Part shown: piece by piece, positions 8,798 through 17,705 of the stretch
Layout of the letters: every line of letters starts with the position of its first letter
Position numbering within the stretch: the first letter of the stretch is position 1
The notes under the pieces: model-generated
Database searches by the model: none
What the model saw: only the letters and a program-made list of their open reading frames with translations
Told to the model about the DNA's origin: nothing
Assembly: GCF_963691685.1 (NCBI RefSeq)
Contig: NZ_OY829290.1
Location: 1,922,001-1,986,000, forward strand
Direction of reading: 5' to 3'
Source of the DNA: Thalassovita sp.
GTDB lineage: Bacteria > Pseudomonadota > Alphaproteobacteria > Rhodobacterales > Rhodobacteraceae
Length of the DNA stretch: 64,000 bases
Made by a program: the position numbers and the translations under genes

Positions 8798-9352
8798 TCA
8801 GGCGGGCAGGGCGCTTTTCAGTCCCGCAACCAGCTCCTCGGGCGTGGCGACGGTACGGATCAGTTCCCGCAGGGACTGGCTGGCAAAGCCCTGGGTGATC
8901 ACGTGATCGATCAGCGCCACAAGAGGGTCCCAAAACCCATTGGTGTTCAACAGGAAAATCGGTTTTTGGTGCAGCTGCAGCTGGCGCCATGTCAGCACCT
9001 CAAAGAACTCATCCAATGAACCAGCACCACCGGGCAGAACCACAATCGCATCGCAGTTCATGAACATGACCTTTTTACGCTCATGCATGTTTTCGGTGAT
9101 CACAAAGCTCGACAGATCGGTCTTGCCGACCTCTGCTTTCATCAGATGGGTGGGGATCACGCCGAAGGTTTCGCCGCCCGCGGTCTGGGCCGCGCGGGCC
9201 ACGGTGCCCATCAGGCCAACATCACCAGCGCCATAAACCAGCCGCCAGTTGTTATGCGCTAACGCATGGCCCACGTCTTCGGCAGCGGCGCTATAGGCCG
9301 TGTCATTCCCGGGACGGGAGCCACAAAAGACGCAAACGGAAGGGGTAATCAT
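8798..9352 (-). CDS. LOG-family protein (TIGR00730), nucleotide 5'-monophosphate phosphoribohydrolase
   Basis: Members of this Rossmann-like family cleave cytokinin ribotides or other nucleoside monophosphates to base plus ribose 5-phosphate. The protein is 184 residues. SVCVFCGSRPG at the N-terminus and the signature LPGGAGSLDEFFEVLTWRQL (PGGxGTxxE form with Ser for Thr) at about 105-125 place it in the family. The start at 9352 gives MITPSVCVFCG; the upstream in-frame extension to 9508 reads non-coding sequence. Whether the substrate is a cytokinin in this organism is unknown. Confidence 0.88.
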   Translation of the reverse strand: MITPSVCVFCGSRPGNDTAYSAAAEDVGHALAHNNWRLVYGAGDVGLMGTVARAAQTAGGETFGVIPTHLMKAEVGKTDLSSFVITENMHERKKVMFMNCDAIVVLPGGAGSLDEFFEVLTWRQLQLHQKPIFLLNTNGFWDPLVALIDHVITQGFASQSLRELIRTVATPEELVAGLKSALPA

Positions 9353-9471
9353 CTTGATTTTCCTATGACAATCGTGCTTGTGACCTCTGATACCCTTGTT
9401 CAAGGGGCTGCTCAACTGCTCTGATCTGCTGATTTCCACGTCAGAGCGGCGGGCTTGGGGGAAGGAAAAAG

Positions 9472-11196
9472 ATGACCAAAGAAACCGGGGCGGCCGCGGG
9501 CCAACCACTCATTCTGTACGGTGCCGGGGCGGCTGTGGCTCTGGTGTCGGCGCTTTTTGGCTTGGGCGTATTTGACCGCGAAGAGCCCGCCAATGTCACC
9601 GAGGCACCCGCCACGGCGACGCCGGTAGAAACCGCGCCTGTTGAGACTACAGCAGTGGAAACTGCGGATGCGGTTGAAACGCCGGCGCAGCCTGAGCCCT
9701 CGGAGACGCCAGAACCCGCACCTGAGACGACAGAGGCGGCAGAGGCCACACCTGAAGAAACCACACCCGAGGCTGCACCCGTCCTGCCAGACGCCCCCAG
9801 CTTTGACGTGGTCCGGATTGAGGCCGATGGCACCACATTGGTGGCCGGCCAAGCGGTCAGCGGCAGTGACGTGGATATTCTGCTGAATGAGGCGGTGATC
9901 CACACTGCCCAGCCCGGGTCAGATGGAAAATTCGCCGCCTTCCTGTCGATTGAAACCTCGGATCAGCCGCGTGTGATGGCGCTGGTGCTGCGTCTTGGCG
10001 ATGTCTCGGTACGGTCGACCGATCAGGTGATCATTGCGCCGGCCCCAACCGTTGTGGCTGAGGCCACCGAGGTGGCAACGCCTGAGGCCCCTGTTGAAAC
10101 AGCTGCGGCAGTGACGGTTGAAGTGGCAACTGCTGAGACCCCGGCTGAGGCCCCGGCAGAGGCGGCACCAGAGGTCGCTCAGGCAGACCCGGAAACGGCG
10201 GCTGAGGCCCCTGCGGAGGCTGCGACGGTCGAAACGGCGGAGGCCGTGGAAGCGGTAACCGAAACCCCGGCAGAGCCTGTGGCCACCACGGACACCCCGG
10301 TTGAGACCGAGACAGCGGAGGTTTCGCCAGAACCTGCGCCTGAAACCCCGGCTGAAGCTCCGACCGAGGCTCCGGTTGAGGCTGCAGCAGAACCTGCCGC
10401 TGATGCTGTCGCCGAGACCCCGGCGGTCACCCCTGCGCCGGAGCCTGAAACCACCGTTGTGGCTGAGGCTCAGGTTGCCCCGGAAGAAAGCGCAGAAGCG
10501 CAGACCCCGGCCACCGAAAGCGCGGCACCTGCAGCGGCTGAGACACCCGCCAGCGCCGAAACCCCGGCAGCCGACGCTGAACCACAGCCCGCCCCGCAGC
10601 CCGTTGCGGAAGATGCCGAACCCGCAGCCCCCGTGGTGATCATTGCAGGTGAGGATGGCGTGAAAGTGGTGCAGCCCGCAGCTGCGGCTGAGGCCAGCGC
10701 CTTGGTTCTGGATGCCATCAGCTACAGCGAAACGGGTGCGGTGGAATTGACCGGCCGTGGCGCCGCTAGCGCCTTCCTGCGCGTCTACCTCAGCAACGCT
10801 GCTGTGGGTGAGGGCCGTGTTGGTGACAGTGGCAACTGGACGCTGGTGCTCAATGACATTGCACCGGGCATTTACACCCTGCGTGTGGATCAACTGGACG
10901 GTGAGGGCAAAGTGACCTCACGTGTTGAGACCCCGTTCAAACGCGAGGCCGAGGAGACCATCGCGGCCGCCAATACCGACAGCGGCGCCCAGCCAACAGC
11001 GGCAGATCCCGATGCCAGCCCCAGCGTGCCGCCGGTGCGTGCGGTGACGGTGCAGCCGGGCAATACGCTCTGGGCGATTGCACGTGACGCTTATGGCGAC
11101 GGGATCCTGTATGTGCGGGTGTTTGAGGCCAACCGCGGCCTGATCCGTGATCCGGACCTGATCTATCCGGGCCAGATCTTCACCGTACCGGAATAA
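9472..11196 (+). CDS. Membrane-anchored LysM protein with long Ala/Pro/Glu/Thr-rich linker
   Basis: The 574-residue protein has one N-terminal hydrophobic helix (about 12-34) and a C-terminal LysM domain (about 524-574: VTVQPGNTLWAIARDAYGDG to LIYPGQIFTVPE). It is therefore probably anchored in the inner membrane with a peptidoglycan-binding end in the periplasm. Residues 42-95 and 195-390 are low-complexity runs of Ala, Pro, Glu, Thr and Val. Two folded stretches lie between: about 105-185 (FDVVRIEADGTTLVAGQAVS) and about 405-480 (LVLDAISYSETGAVELTGRG), which look like repeated beta-sandwich modules. The ATG follows GGGGAAGGAAAAAG. Its cellular role is not known; envelope stability is a guess. 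Confidence 0.85.
   Translation: MTKETGAAAGQPLILYGAGAAVALVSALFGLGVFDREEPANVTEAPATATPVETAPVETTAVETADAVETPAQPEPSETPEPAPETTEAAEATPEETTPEAAPVLPDAPSFDVVRIEADGTTLVAGQAVSGSDVDILLNEAVIHTAQPGSDGKFAAFLSIETSDQPRVMALVLRLGDVSVRSTDQVIIAPAPTVVAEATEVATPEAPVETAAAVTVEVATAETPAEAPAEAAPEVAQADPETAAEAPAEAATVETAEAVEAVTETPAEPVATTDTPVETETAEVSPEPAPETPAEAPTEAPVEAAAEPAADAVAETPAVTPAPEPETTVVAEAQVAPEESAEAQTPATESAAPAAAETPASAETPAADAEPQPAPQPVAEDAEPAAPVVIIAGEDGVKVVQPAAAAEASALVLDAISYSETGAVELTGRGAASAFLRVYLSNAAVGEGRVGDSGNWTLVLNDIAPGIYTLRVDQLDGEGKVTSRVETPFKREAEETIAAANTDSGAQPTAADPDASPSVPPVRAVTVQPGNTLWAIARDAYGDGILYVRVFEANRGLIRDPDLIYPGQIFTVPE
10078..10625 (+). repeat. Degenerate tandem Ala-Glu-Thr-Pro coding repeat in the LysM gene
   Basis: Coding DNA here consists of imperfect repeats of GAAACCCCGGCTGAGGCC-like units, giving TPAEAPAEA and related peptides. 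Such DNA is prone to slippage, so length variation between strains is likely. Confidence 0.7.
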
Positions 11197-11243
11197 GCGT
11201 CAGCTTGAACTGACGCGCAACGGCCCCAGCGGTCTGAAAAGCA

Positions 11244-11273
11244 AAGAGCCGTCCCGATGGGGCGGCTCTTCTT
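11244..11273 (+). terminator. Intrinsic terminator after the LysM gene
   Basis: AAGAGCCG (11244-11251) pairs with CGGCTCTT (11263-11270) around a 11-base loop, followed by CTTCT. The T tract is short. Confidence 0.65.
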
Positions 11274-11447
11274 CTATCTGGCATCCACTAAAACAACGAT
11301 TTTCAGCCCCTGCAGGCGAATGGTTTTTGTCGGGTATGCGTCGATGAAGCCCCCGTTGCGCATCTGTGCAGGGCAAAGTGGCCGCCGCTCCACTGGTCAA
11401 ACACGGCCCGCTCACCTATCTGTGTGTGCCAGCCAGAAAGGACCCCT

Positions 11448-13268
11448 ATGCGCCGCCCTCAGCAAACCGCCTCCACCCTGAATGACGAACAGCGCTCCGG
11501 CTGGCGCACAATCCGCCGTGTGTCGCCCTATCTGTGGCCGGCCGATCCCAAGCTCACGTGGGTGAAATACCGGGTGGTCTTTGCCATGCTGGCGCTGTTG
11601 CTGGCCAAGGTTGTCGCGGTCTGGACGCCGGTGCTTTACAAAAACGCAGTGGATGCTCTGGCGGGCGAAGGCGTATCGCAACTGGCGATTGGCGCGGTGG
11701 GGATGACGCTGGCCTATGGCGGGGCGCGATTGATGTCGAACGGGTTCCAGCAGCTGCGCGATGCGATTTTCGCCGCTGTGGGGCAGCGGGCCCTGCGCCA
11801 ACTTGCGCTGGAAACCTTTACCCATATCCATCGCCTGTCGATGCGCTATCACATCACCCGCAAAACCGGCGGCCTCAGCCGTGTGATCGAACGCGGTGTG
11901 AAGGGGGTTGAGTTCCTCCTGCGCTTCTTGCTGTTTTCCATCGGCCCGTTGGTGCTGGAACTGTTGATGATCGCGGGGGTTTTGTTCTTCCTCTTTGATG
12001 TCTGGTATCTGGCCGTGGTGGCGTTGACCATCGCGCTTTATGTCTGGTTCACCTTTGCCGTGACCGAATGGCGGGTGAAGCTGCGCAAGGTGATGAATGA
12101 TCAGGACACGGACGCCAACCAAAAGGCGATCGACAGCCTGCTGAACTTTGAAACGGTCAAGTATTTCGGCGCGGAGAAGCGGGAAGCGGCACGTTATGAC
12201 GCCTCGATGGCGGGTTATGAAAAGGCGGCGCTCAAGACTTCATACTCATTGGCGTTTCTGAACTTTGGTCAGTCCCTGCTGATCACCAGTGGTCTGGTTG
12301 CAGTGATGGTCATGGCCGCAGTGGGGGTGGAACGTGGCGATCTGACCGTCGGGGATTTCGTCATGGTCAACGCTTACATGATCCAAATCACCATGCCGTT
12401 GAATTTCCTTGGCACGGTCTACCGTGAAATCCGCCAGGCGCTGGTGGATATGGGGGAGATGTTTGATCTGCTGGAACAACCCGCTGAGGTTACCGACAAA
12501 CCTGAGGCGCCCGGTCTGAAAGTGAACGGCGGCCATGTGCAGCTGAAAGACGTGCAGTTTGGCTATGATGCTGAACGGCCGATCCTGAACGGCGTCTCAC
12601 TGGATGTTGCGCCGGGCAAGACTGTGGCGATTGTCGGCTCTTCCGGATCGGGGAAATCCACCATCGGGCGGCTGTTGTTCCGCTTTTATGATGTGAACAG
12701 TGGCAGCCTCAGCATCGACGGGCAGGACGTGCGCGACATCACGCAGGAGAGCCTGCATGCGCAGATCGGCGTGGTGCCGCAGGACACGGTGCTGTTTAAT
12801 GACACCATCCGCTACAACATCGCCTATGGCCGTGATGGCGCTACCGAAGAGGATGTGATCGCCGCCGCCAAATCCGCCCAGATCCATGACTTCATCATGG
12901 CCCTGCCAGAAGGTTATGACACCGCCGTTGGTGAGCGTGGGCTGAAACTGTCCGGGGGTGAAAAACAGCGGGTTGGCATCGCGCGCACCCTGCTGAAAAA
13001 TCCGCCGATCCTGTTGCTGGATGAGGCCACATCGGCGCTGGATACGGATACAGAACAGGAAATCCAGGATGCGCTGGCCCGCGCCGGCCAAGGCCGCACG
13101 GTGATCACCATCGCCCACCGCCTGTCAACCATCGCCGAGGCGGATCAGATCGTGGTGCTGGAAAAAGGCGAAGTGGTGGAGCAGGGCACCCATGCGGAAC
13201 TGCTGGCGCGTCAGGGGCGGTATGCCCACTTGTGGCACCGTCAGGCCAATGAACAGGATGCTGCGTGA
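11448..13268 (+). CDS. atm1: Atm1-type ABC exporter (fused permease-ATPase)
   Basis: This half-transporter has a six-helix permease followed by an ATPase, and works as a homodimer. Bacterial Atm1 proteins export glutathione-linked compounds and metals. It is 606 residues. The permease spans about 30-310, with RMSYHITRKTGGLSR-like HRLSMRYHITRKTGGLSRVI near 125-145. The ATPase has Walker A GSSGSGKST (about 395), signature LSGGEKQRVGIARTLL and Walker B ILLLDEATSALD. The ATG at 11448 follows AAAGGACCCCT; an in-frame ATG at 11424 lacks a better site. No partner gene lies nearby. Confidence 0.9.
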   Translation: MRRPQQTASTLNDEQRSGWRTIRRVSPYLWPADPKLTWVKYRVVFAMLALLLAKVVAVWTPVLYKNAVDALAGEGVSQLAIGAVGMTLAYGGARLMSNGFQQLRDAIFAAVGQRALRQLALETFTHIHRLSMRYHITRKTGGLSRVIERGVKGVEFLLRFLLFSIGPLVLELLMIAGVLFFLFDVWYLAVVALTIALYVWFTFAVTEWRVKLRKVMNDQDTDANQKAIDSLLNFETVKYFGAEKREAARYDASMAGYEKAALKTSYSLAFLNFGQSLLITSGLVAVMVMAAVGVERGDLTVGDFVMVNAYMIQITMPLNFLGTVYREIRQALVDMGEMFDLLEQPAEVTDKPEAPGLKVNGGHVQLKDVQFGYDAERPILNGVSLDVAPGKTVAIVGSSGSGKSTIGRLLFRFYDVNSGSLSIDGQDVRDITQESLHAQIGVVPQDTVLFNDTIRYNIAYGRDGATEEDVIAAAKSAQIHDFIMALPEGYDTAVGERGLKLSGGEKQRVGIARTLLKNPPILLLDEATSALDTDTEQEIQDALARAGQGRTVITIAHRLSTIAEADQIVVLEKGEVVEQGTHAELLARQGRYAHLWHRQANEQDAA

Positions 13269-13280
13269 GGTGAGCGCTTG

Positions 13281-13340
13281 AGGGGGCTTTGCCCCCGGCC
13301 CTGACGGGCCACCCCCAGAGTATTTATAGATCATTGAAAG
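13281..13340 (+). repeat. Dispersed palindromic repeat, full copy
   Basis: A GGGGGCTTTGCCCCC hairpin and a GGCCCTGACGGGCC hairpin are followed by CCCCCAGAGTATTTATAGAT and CATTGAAAG. This is the same architecture as the copies at 28738 and 50883. It lies between the convergent ABC exporter and GNAT genes and may also end their transcripts. Confidence 0.8.
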
Positions 13341-13386
13341 GGGCGGTTTTTTGGGCCGCCCTTTTGCTGTTCGCGGGCGCGCAGGA

Positions 13387-13851
13387 TCAGAGCGGTTTGC
13401 GGAAGATCACCTTGTCATCGCCGGCGGCCCAGAAATCGCGAATGCGGCCCTCTTCTTCATAGCCGTTGTGGCGGTAGAAGCGGCGGGTTGCTTCAAAGGC
13501 TTCAGTGCCTGAAGTGTCCACAATCAACAGACGGGCGCCGATGTCCCGCAGGCGCTGCTCTGTCGCTGCGACCAGCGCGGCGCCTGTGCCCTTGCCCTGA
13601 TGGCTCGGATGCACCGCCAGCGCCACCATGTTCCAGACGCCTTCGGTCATCTCCTCCGCGCGGGTGTAGCAGAAGCCTATGGCGGCACCATCTACGTGGT
13701 GGCTGAGCCAGATATCTGAGGTGGCGCCGCTGAGGGCAGGGGCCAGCATGTCCGGCAGCATCGCGGCGGGAAAGAGGCCGGTGGTGGCCAGCACCGATTG
13801 CAGGGCGGGGATATCTGCTGCAGTGGTCGCTGTGATCTCTTGTTGTGTCAT
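13387..13851 (-). CDS. GNAT family N-acetyltransferase
   Basis: A 154-residue single-domain acetyltransferase; the acceptor is unknown. The acetyl-CoA binding region is NMVALAVHPSHQGKGTGAAL (about 88-107), containing the Q-x-x-G-x-G/A loop as QGKGTG. A typical FYRHNGYEEEGRIRDFWAAG follows near the C-terminus. The start at 13851 (MTQQEITATT) is preferred over 13932, whose extension is not GNAT-like. It lies on the same strand as the RND efflux genes, 128 bases downstream of the pump gene, so it could be co-transcribed. Confidence 0.85.
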   Translation of the reverse strand: MTQQEITATTAADIPALQSVLATTGLFPAAMLPDMLAPALSGATSDIWLSHHVDGAAIGFCYTRAEEMTEGVWNMVALAVHPSHQGKGTGAALVAATEQRLRDIGARLLIVDTSGTEAFEATRRFYRHNGYEEEGRIRDFWAAGDDKVIFRKPL

Positions 13852-13979
13852 GATCTGCTGCCCGATCTGCTGTTTCCAAGTGTCGCGCTGCAGATAGCGC
13901 GGCACAGGCACAGGGCAAAAAAAATGGGGCAAAAAAGAAATGGGACAAAAGAAAAGGCCGGGTTGCCCCGGCCTGTTCC

Positions 13980-16900
13980 CTATTCAGCAGCTGCCAGCTT
14001 GCCCCCTTTGGGCGGCTCCGGCGTGGTCTCCTCAGGGTCGGAGATCACCTCAAACAGCTCAGGCTCATCGTCTTCCCAGATCAGCTCCGGCGATTTGACC
14101 TTGCGGGCGGCACTGCGCAGGGCCATGTCCTGGGCCGCACGGCTGCCGCGGCCAAGCGACAGCGCCTGCAGCGCCCGGGCGATCCACAGCACATAGGTGG
14201 TGAACCAGACCCGCATCGCCAGCATCGCGGGCGTGAAGACCAGCGTCAGCACGGTGGCAATGCCCAGACCGAAGACCACAGCGGTCGCCAGCTGTTTCCA
14301 CCACAGCGCGGTGGGGCTGTCGACGGTGTAGCCGCCGCCCATGAAATCAAGCGACAGGCCGAACATCATCGGCGCAAGACCCGCCATCGTGGTCACCGTG
14401 GTCAGCAGCACCGGACGGATGCGGCTTTCGGCGGTGCGCACAATGGCCTCAATCCGGGGCATGTACTGGCTGTATTCCTGATAGGTGTCGATCAGAACGA
14501 TGTTGTTGTTCACCACGATCCCGGCCAGCGCCACGATGCCGGTCCCGGTCATGATGATCGAGAAGGTCTGATCCATCACCAGCATGCCGATCAGCACACC
14601 CGTGGTCGACAGAACCACCGCCAGCAGAACCAGCACCGAGTTGTAGATCGAGTTGAACTGCGCCAGGAGGATGATGAACATCAGCGCCAGCGCACCGGCA
14701 AAGGCCTGGCTGAGGAAGGCCTGCGATTCCGCTTCGTCTTCCTGATCACCGGTCCATTCCCAGGCGATGCCTTCCGGGATCGGATTGGTGCCCAGCCAGG
14801 CGGTCAGCGCCTCAATCCGTTCCGCAGGGGTGACGACAACAAAGGTTGCATCGCCGGCCTCTACGGTGGATTTCAACAGATCGGGATCTTCGGCCTCAGC
14901 GATCACATATTGCGTGCCATCGGGGGCGATGACAGTGCCTTCGCCCGCTGCAACCTGCTGCAGGAAGCCCAGCTGCGCCTCACCGTCCATCGCTTTGACA
15001 TAGCCATCGGTAACCGCCGCCTTCACATCGAAGTAGCGTTTCTGATCCACCCGGTCGATGGTGGCCAGTTTGGCCACAGGCTTGCGCGTGATGAAGTTGG
15101 CCAGCGGCACCAGACCATCCTGGGTGCGCACCTTCAGCGTGTCTAGCGTCGACAGCACCCGGTCTTCTTCGGGCAGGCGCACGCGGATCTCAATCTCTTC
15201 TTCCGAACTGTCGACGCGCATGGTGTCCAGCAGGATCCCGCGGGTCACCAGCTGTACCATGGCGCCAACCGTGGCCACATCGGCACCGTAGCGGCCGGCT
15301 TTTTCGACATCCACGTCAATCTGCCAGTCGATGCCGGGCAGGGGCAGGGTGTCTTCGACCAGCTCCAGGGCCAGGGTATCGCTGAACTTGGCGCTGGCGG
15401 TTTGAGTTGCCAGCAACAGGTTATCCCAATTGTCCGATTTCAGACGCAGGTGCACCGGTTTGGCCGAGGCAGGCCCACGCGATGCGGCGAGGATTTCGAT
15501 CTTGATGCCGGGGATCTGATCCAGCTGCGCGGTCAGCTCATCCAGTACCACGTCACCATCCAGATCCGGACGGTCGGCGCGGTCTTCCCACGGAATGGTT
15601 TCGAACTGAACCTGGCCCACGGTATCGCTGGGCGGCTGCGCGCCACCGGTGTTGTTGCTGAGGCCCCCTTCGCCTGCAAAGGCAAAGGCGTTGAGAACAC
15701 CGGGGTGGGCCAGGATCATATCTTCGGCCTGTTTGACCAGATCATCCTTTTCCTCAATCGAGAGGTTGCCACGGGCCCGCACATAGGCGATCGCCATTTC
15801 CGGTTCGGATTCTACGAAAAACTCAACACCGTTGTTGTTTTCCCCGAAGTAGCTGAACACCTGCATCACAAAGCCGATCACCACAACGGCCGAGACAATC
15901 GGCATTACCGGGTTGCCGGCAATTGCTTTGATGAAATAGCCAAAGACGGTGCGTTTGTGGCCGGCTTTGATCCGCTTGCGGCTCCAGTGGATTTCAGCAG
16001 CACCCAGCGTGACCGAGGCAGCAAAGGCGCCGGTCATGAACATCACGCCACCCACCAGCAAGTTGGCCAGTCCACCTTCGCCCATTGCAACCACATAGTT
16101 GGGGTTCAACAGCTGCATGGCACCGGTGAAGATCAGCATGATCGACGGCGGCACCAGCGCGGCGCGGGCAATCCACCAGGGCAGTTTGCGTTTCAGCCAT
16201 TCCGACAGGTTGCTGAAGGTCCGGCTCAACCGGCCCGACACACCACCCAGAACCGGCAGATAGATCAGCGCCACCACAAGCGAAGCCGACAGAACGAAGA
16301 TCAGTGTCACCGGCAGCATGCCCATGAACTGGCCCGGGATGCCCGGCCAGAACAGCATCGGCAGGAAGGCACAGAGCGTTGTCGCGGTTGAGCTGACCAC
16401 CGGCCAGAACATGCGTTTGGCGGCCTCGACATAGGCGTGCATCGGGCCGGTGCCCTCTTTGATGCGCTTGTCAGCATATTCCACCACAACAATGGCGCCA
16501 TCCACCAGCATGCCCACCGCGAGGATCAGACCAAACATCACGATGTTGGAAATGGTGATCCCCATGATCGCCAAAAGGACGAAACACAACAGGAAGGAGG
16601 TCGGGATCGCAAAGCCCACCAGCAGGGCGGCCCGGCTGCCCAGGGCGGCCAGAACCACGATCATCACCAGCGCAATCGCGGTCAGAACCGAGCCTTCCAG
16701 CTGGCTGACCATCGAGCCCACGATGCGGCCCTGATCGTTGGAGGTGCCCACGTCTACCGCAGCCTTCAGATCTGCAGGCCATTCGCCGCTGGCCTCATCA
16801 ATGACCTGACGCACCATATTGGTGGTGTCCAGGATGTTGTAGCCTTTGCGTTTGACCACCTGCAGCGCCACTGTATTGACGCCGTTGAAGCGCGCAGTGC

Positions 16901-17705
16901 CATGACGGTCTTCGAAGGTCAGGCGGATCTCAGCCAGATCGCCAAGGGTCACAACCCGCTGGCCATTGATTTTCACCGGCAGCGAATAGATGTCGCGCGG
17001 CTCATCAAAGCTTGATGGGATCTTCACCGCGAAGGAGCCCTGTTCGGTGTCCACTTCACCGGCGGCCACCAGCATGTTGTTGTTGGTCACCACATTGATC
17101 AGCTCACCCGCAGTGACGTTGTAGCTTTCCAGACGCAGCGGATCGATGATCACTTCGACCATCTCATCGCGGTTGCCTGCAATGCCTGCCTCCAGCACTG
17201 AATCCAGCGCTTCCAGCTTGTCCTGCAGATCCTTAGCCACCCTGTACATCGTCCGTTCCGGCACATCACCGGTCAGGTTGACGATCAGGATCGGAAACTC
17301 AGAGAAGTTGATCTCATTGACCGAATAGCTCTCAAACCCAGCGGGGAAGTTGCCCTCGGCTTTCGACATGGCGTCGCGCACGTCGGCCATGATCTTGGTC
17401 TTGTCCCAGCCAAATTCGAATTCCAGCGCCACACCGGCATAGCCTTCGGCGGCGGTGGCGGACATCTCTTTCAGCCCGTCCAGATCAGCCAGTTCGGTTT
17501 CCATCGGCTTGACCAGCAGCGTTTCCGCGTCAGTGGCCGAAATGCCGGGGAAGGGGACCGAGACGAAGAGCGCCGGGATTTCAATATCCGGTTCGCCCTC
17601 TTTGGGCAGGCTGGAATAGGCAAAGCCCCCAGCCAGCAGCGATAGCAGAACAAAGGCCAGCACCATCCGCGCACGGGATGCGGCCCAATCGACGATACCC
17701 GTCAT
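13980..17705 (-). CDS. RND-family efflux transporter, inner-membrane pump
   Basis: This 1241-residue protein is a proton-driven tripartite efflux pump subunit of the AcrB/hydrophobe-amphiphile type. It has the usual first helix (MTGIVDWAASRARMVLAFVL), a large periplasmic loop, and TM4 with the essential acidic residue in GMLVDGAIVVVEYADKRIKE. It is about 200 residues longer than AcrB. The extra length includes an additional hydrophobic insertion (about 510-590) in mid-protein and a charged C-terminal tail (SPELIWEDDEPELFEVISDP). Its ATG overlaps the adaptor gene stop by 4 bases. Substrates cannot be read from sequence. Confidence 0.9.
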   Translation of the reverse strand: MTGIVDWAASRARMVLAFVLLSLLAGGFAYSSLPKEGEPDIEIPALFVSVPFPGISATDAETLLVKPMETELADLDGLKEMSATAAEGYAGVALEFEFGWDKTKIMADVRDAMSKAEGNFPAGFESYSVNEINFSEFPILIVNLTGDVPERTMYRVAKDLQDKLEALDSVLEAGIAGNRDEMVEVIIDPLRLESYNVTAGELINVVTNNNMLVAAGEVDTEQGSFAVKIPSSFDEPRDIYSLPVKINGQRVVTLGDLAEIRLTFEDRHGTARFNGVNTVALQVVKRKGYNILDTTNMVRQVIDEASGEWPADLKAAVDVGTSNDQGRIVGSMVSQLEGSVLTAIALVMIVVLAALGSRAALLVGFAIPTSFLLCFVLLAIMGITISNIVMFGLILAVGMLVDGAIVVVEYADKRIKEGTGPMHAYVEAAKRMFWPVVSSTATTLCAFLPMLFWPGIPGQFMGMLPVTLIFVLSASLVVALIYLPVLGGVSGRLSRTFSNLSEWLKRKLPWWIARAALVPPSIMLIFTGAMQLLNPNYVVAMGEGGLANLLVGGVMFMTGAFAASVTLGAAEIHWSRKRIKAGHKRTVFGYFIKAIAGNPVMPIVSAVVVIGFVMQVFSYFGENNNGVEFFVESEPEMAIAYVRARGNLSIEEKDDLVKQAEDMILAHPGVLNAFAFAGEGGLSNNTGGAQPPSDTVGQVQFETIPWEDRADRPDLDGDVVLDELTAQLDQIPGIKIEILAASRGPASAKPVHLRLKSDNWDNLLLATQTASAKFSDTLALELVEDTLPLPGIDWQIDVDVEKAGRYGADVATVGAMVQLVTRGILLDTMRVDSSEEEIEIRVRLPEEDRVLSTLDTLKVRTQDGLVPLANFITRKPVAKLATIDRVDQKRYFDVKAAVTDGYVKAMDGEAQLGFLQQVAAGEGTVIAPDGTQYVIAEAEDPDLLKSTVEAGDATFVVVTPAERIEALTAWLGTNPIPEGIAWEWTGDQEDEAESQAFLSQAFAGALALMFIILLAQFNSIYNSVLVLLAVVLSTTGVLIGMLVMDQTFSIIMTGTGIVALAGIVVNNNIVLIDTYQEYSQYMPRIEAIVRTAESRIRPVLLTTVTTMAGLAPMMFGLSLDFMGGGYTVDSPTALWWKQLATAVVFGLGIATVLTLVFTPAMLAMRVWFTTYVLWIARALQALSLGRGSRAAQDMALRSAARKVKSPELIWEDDEPELFEVISDPEETTPEPPKGGKLAAAE

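Noticed and set aside
10078..10625. Tandem repeat considered as a CRISPR or minisatellite array
   Set aside because: It is a coding low-complexity repeat with irregular units and no spacer structure.
15402..16391. A 329-codon plus-strand frame opposite the RND pump
   Set aside because: His/Gln-rich composition typical of antisense reading; the pump frame is certain.
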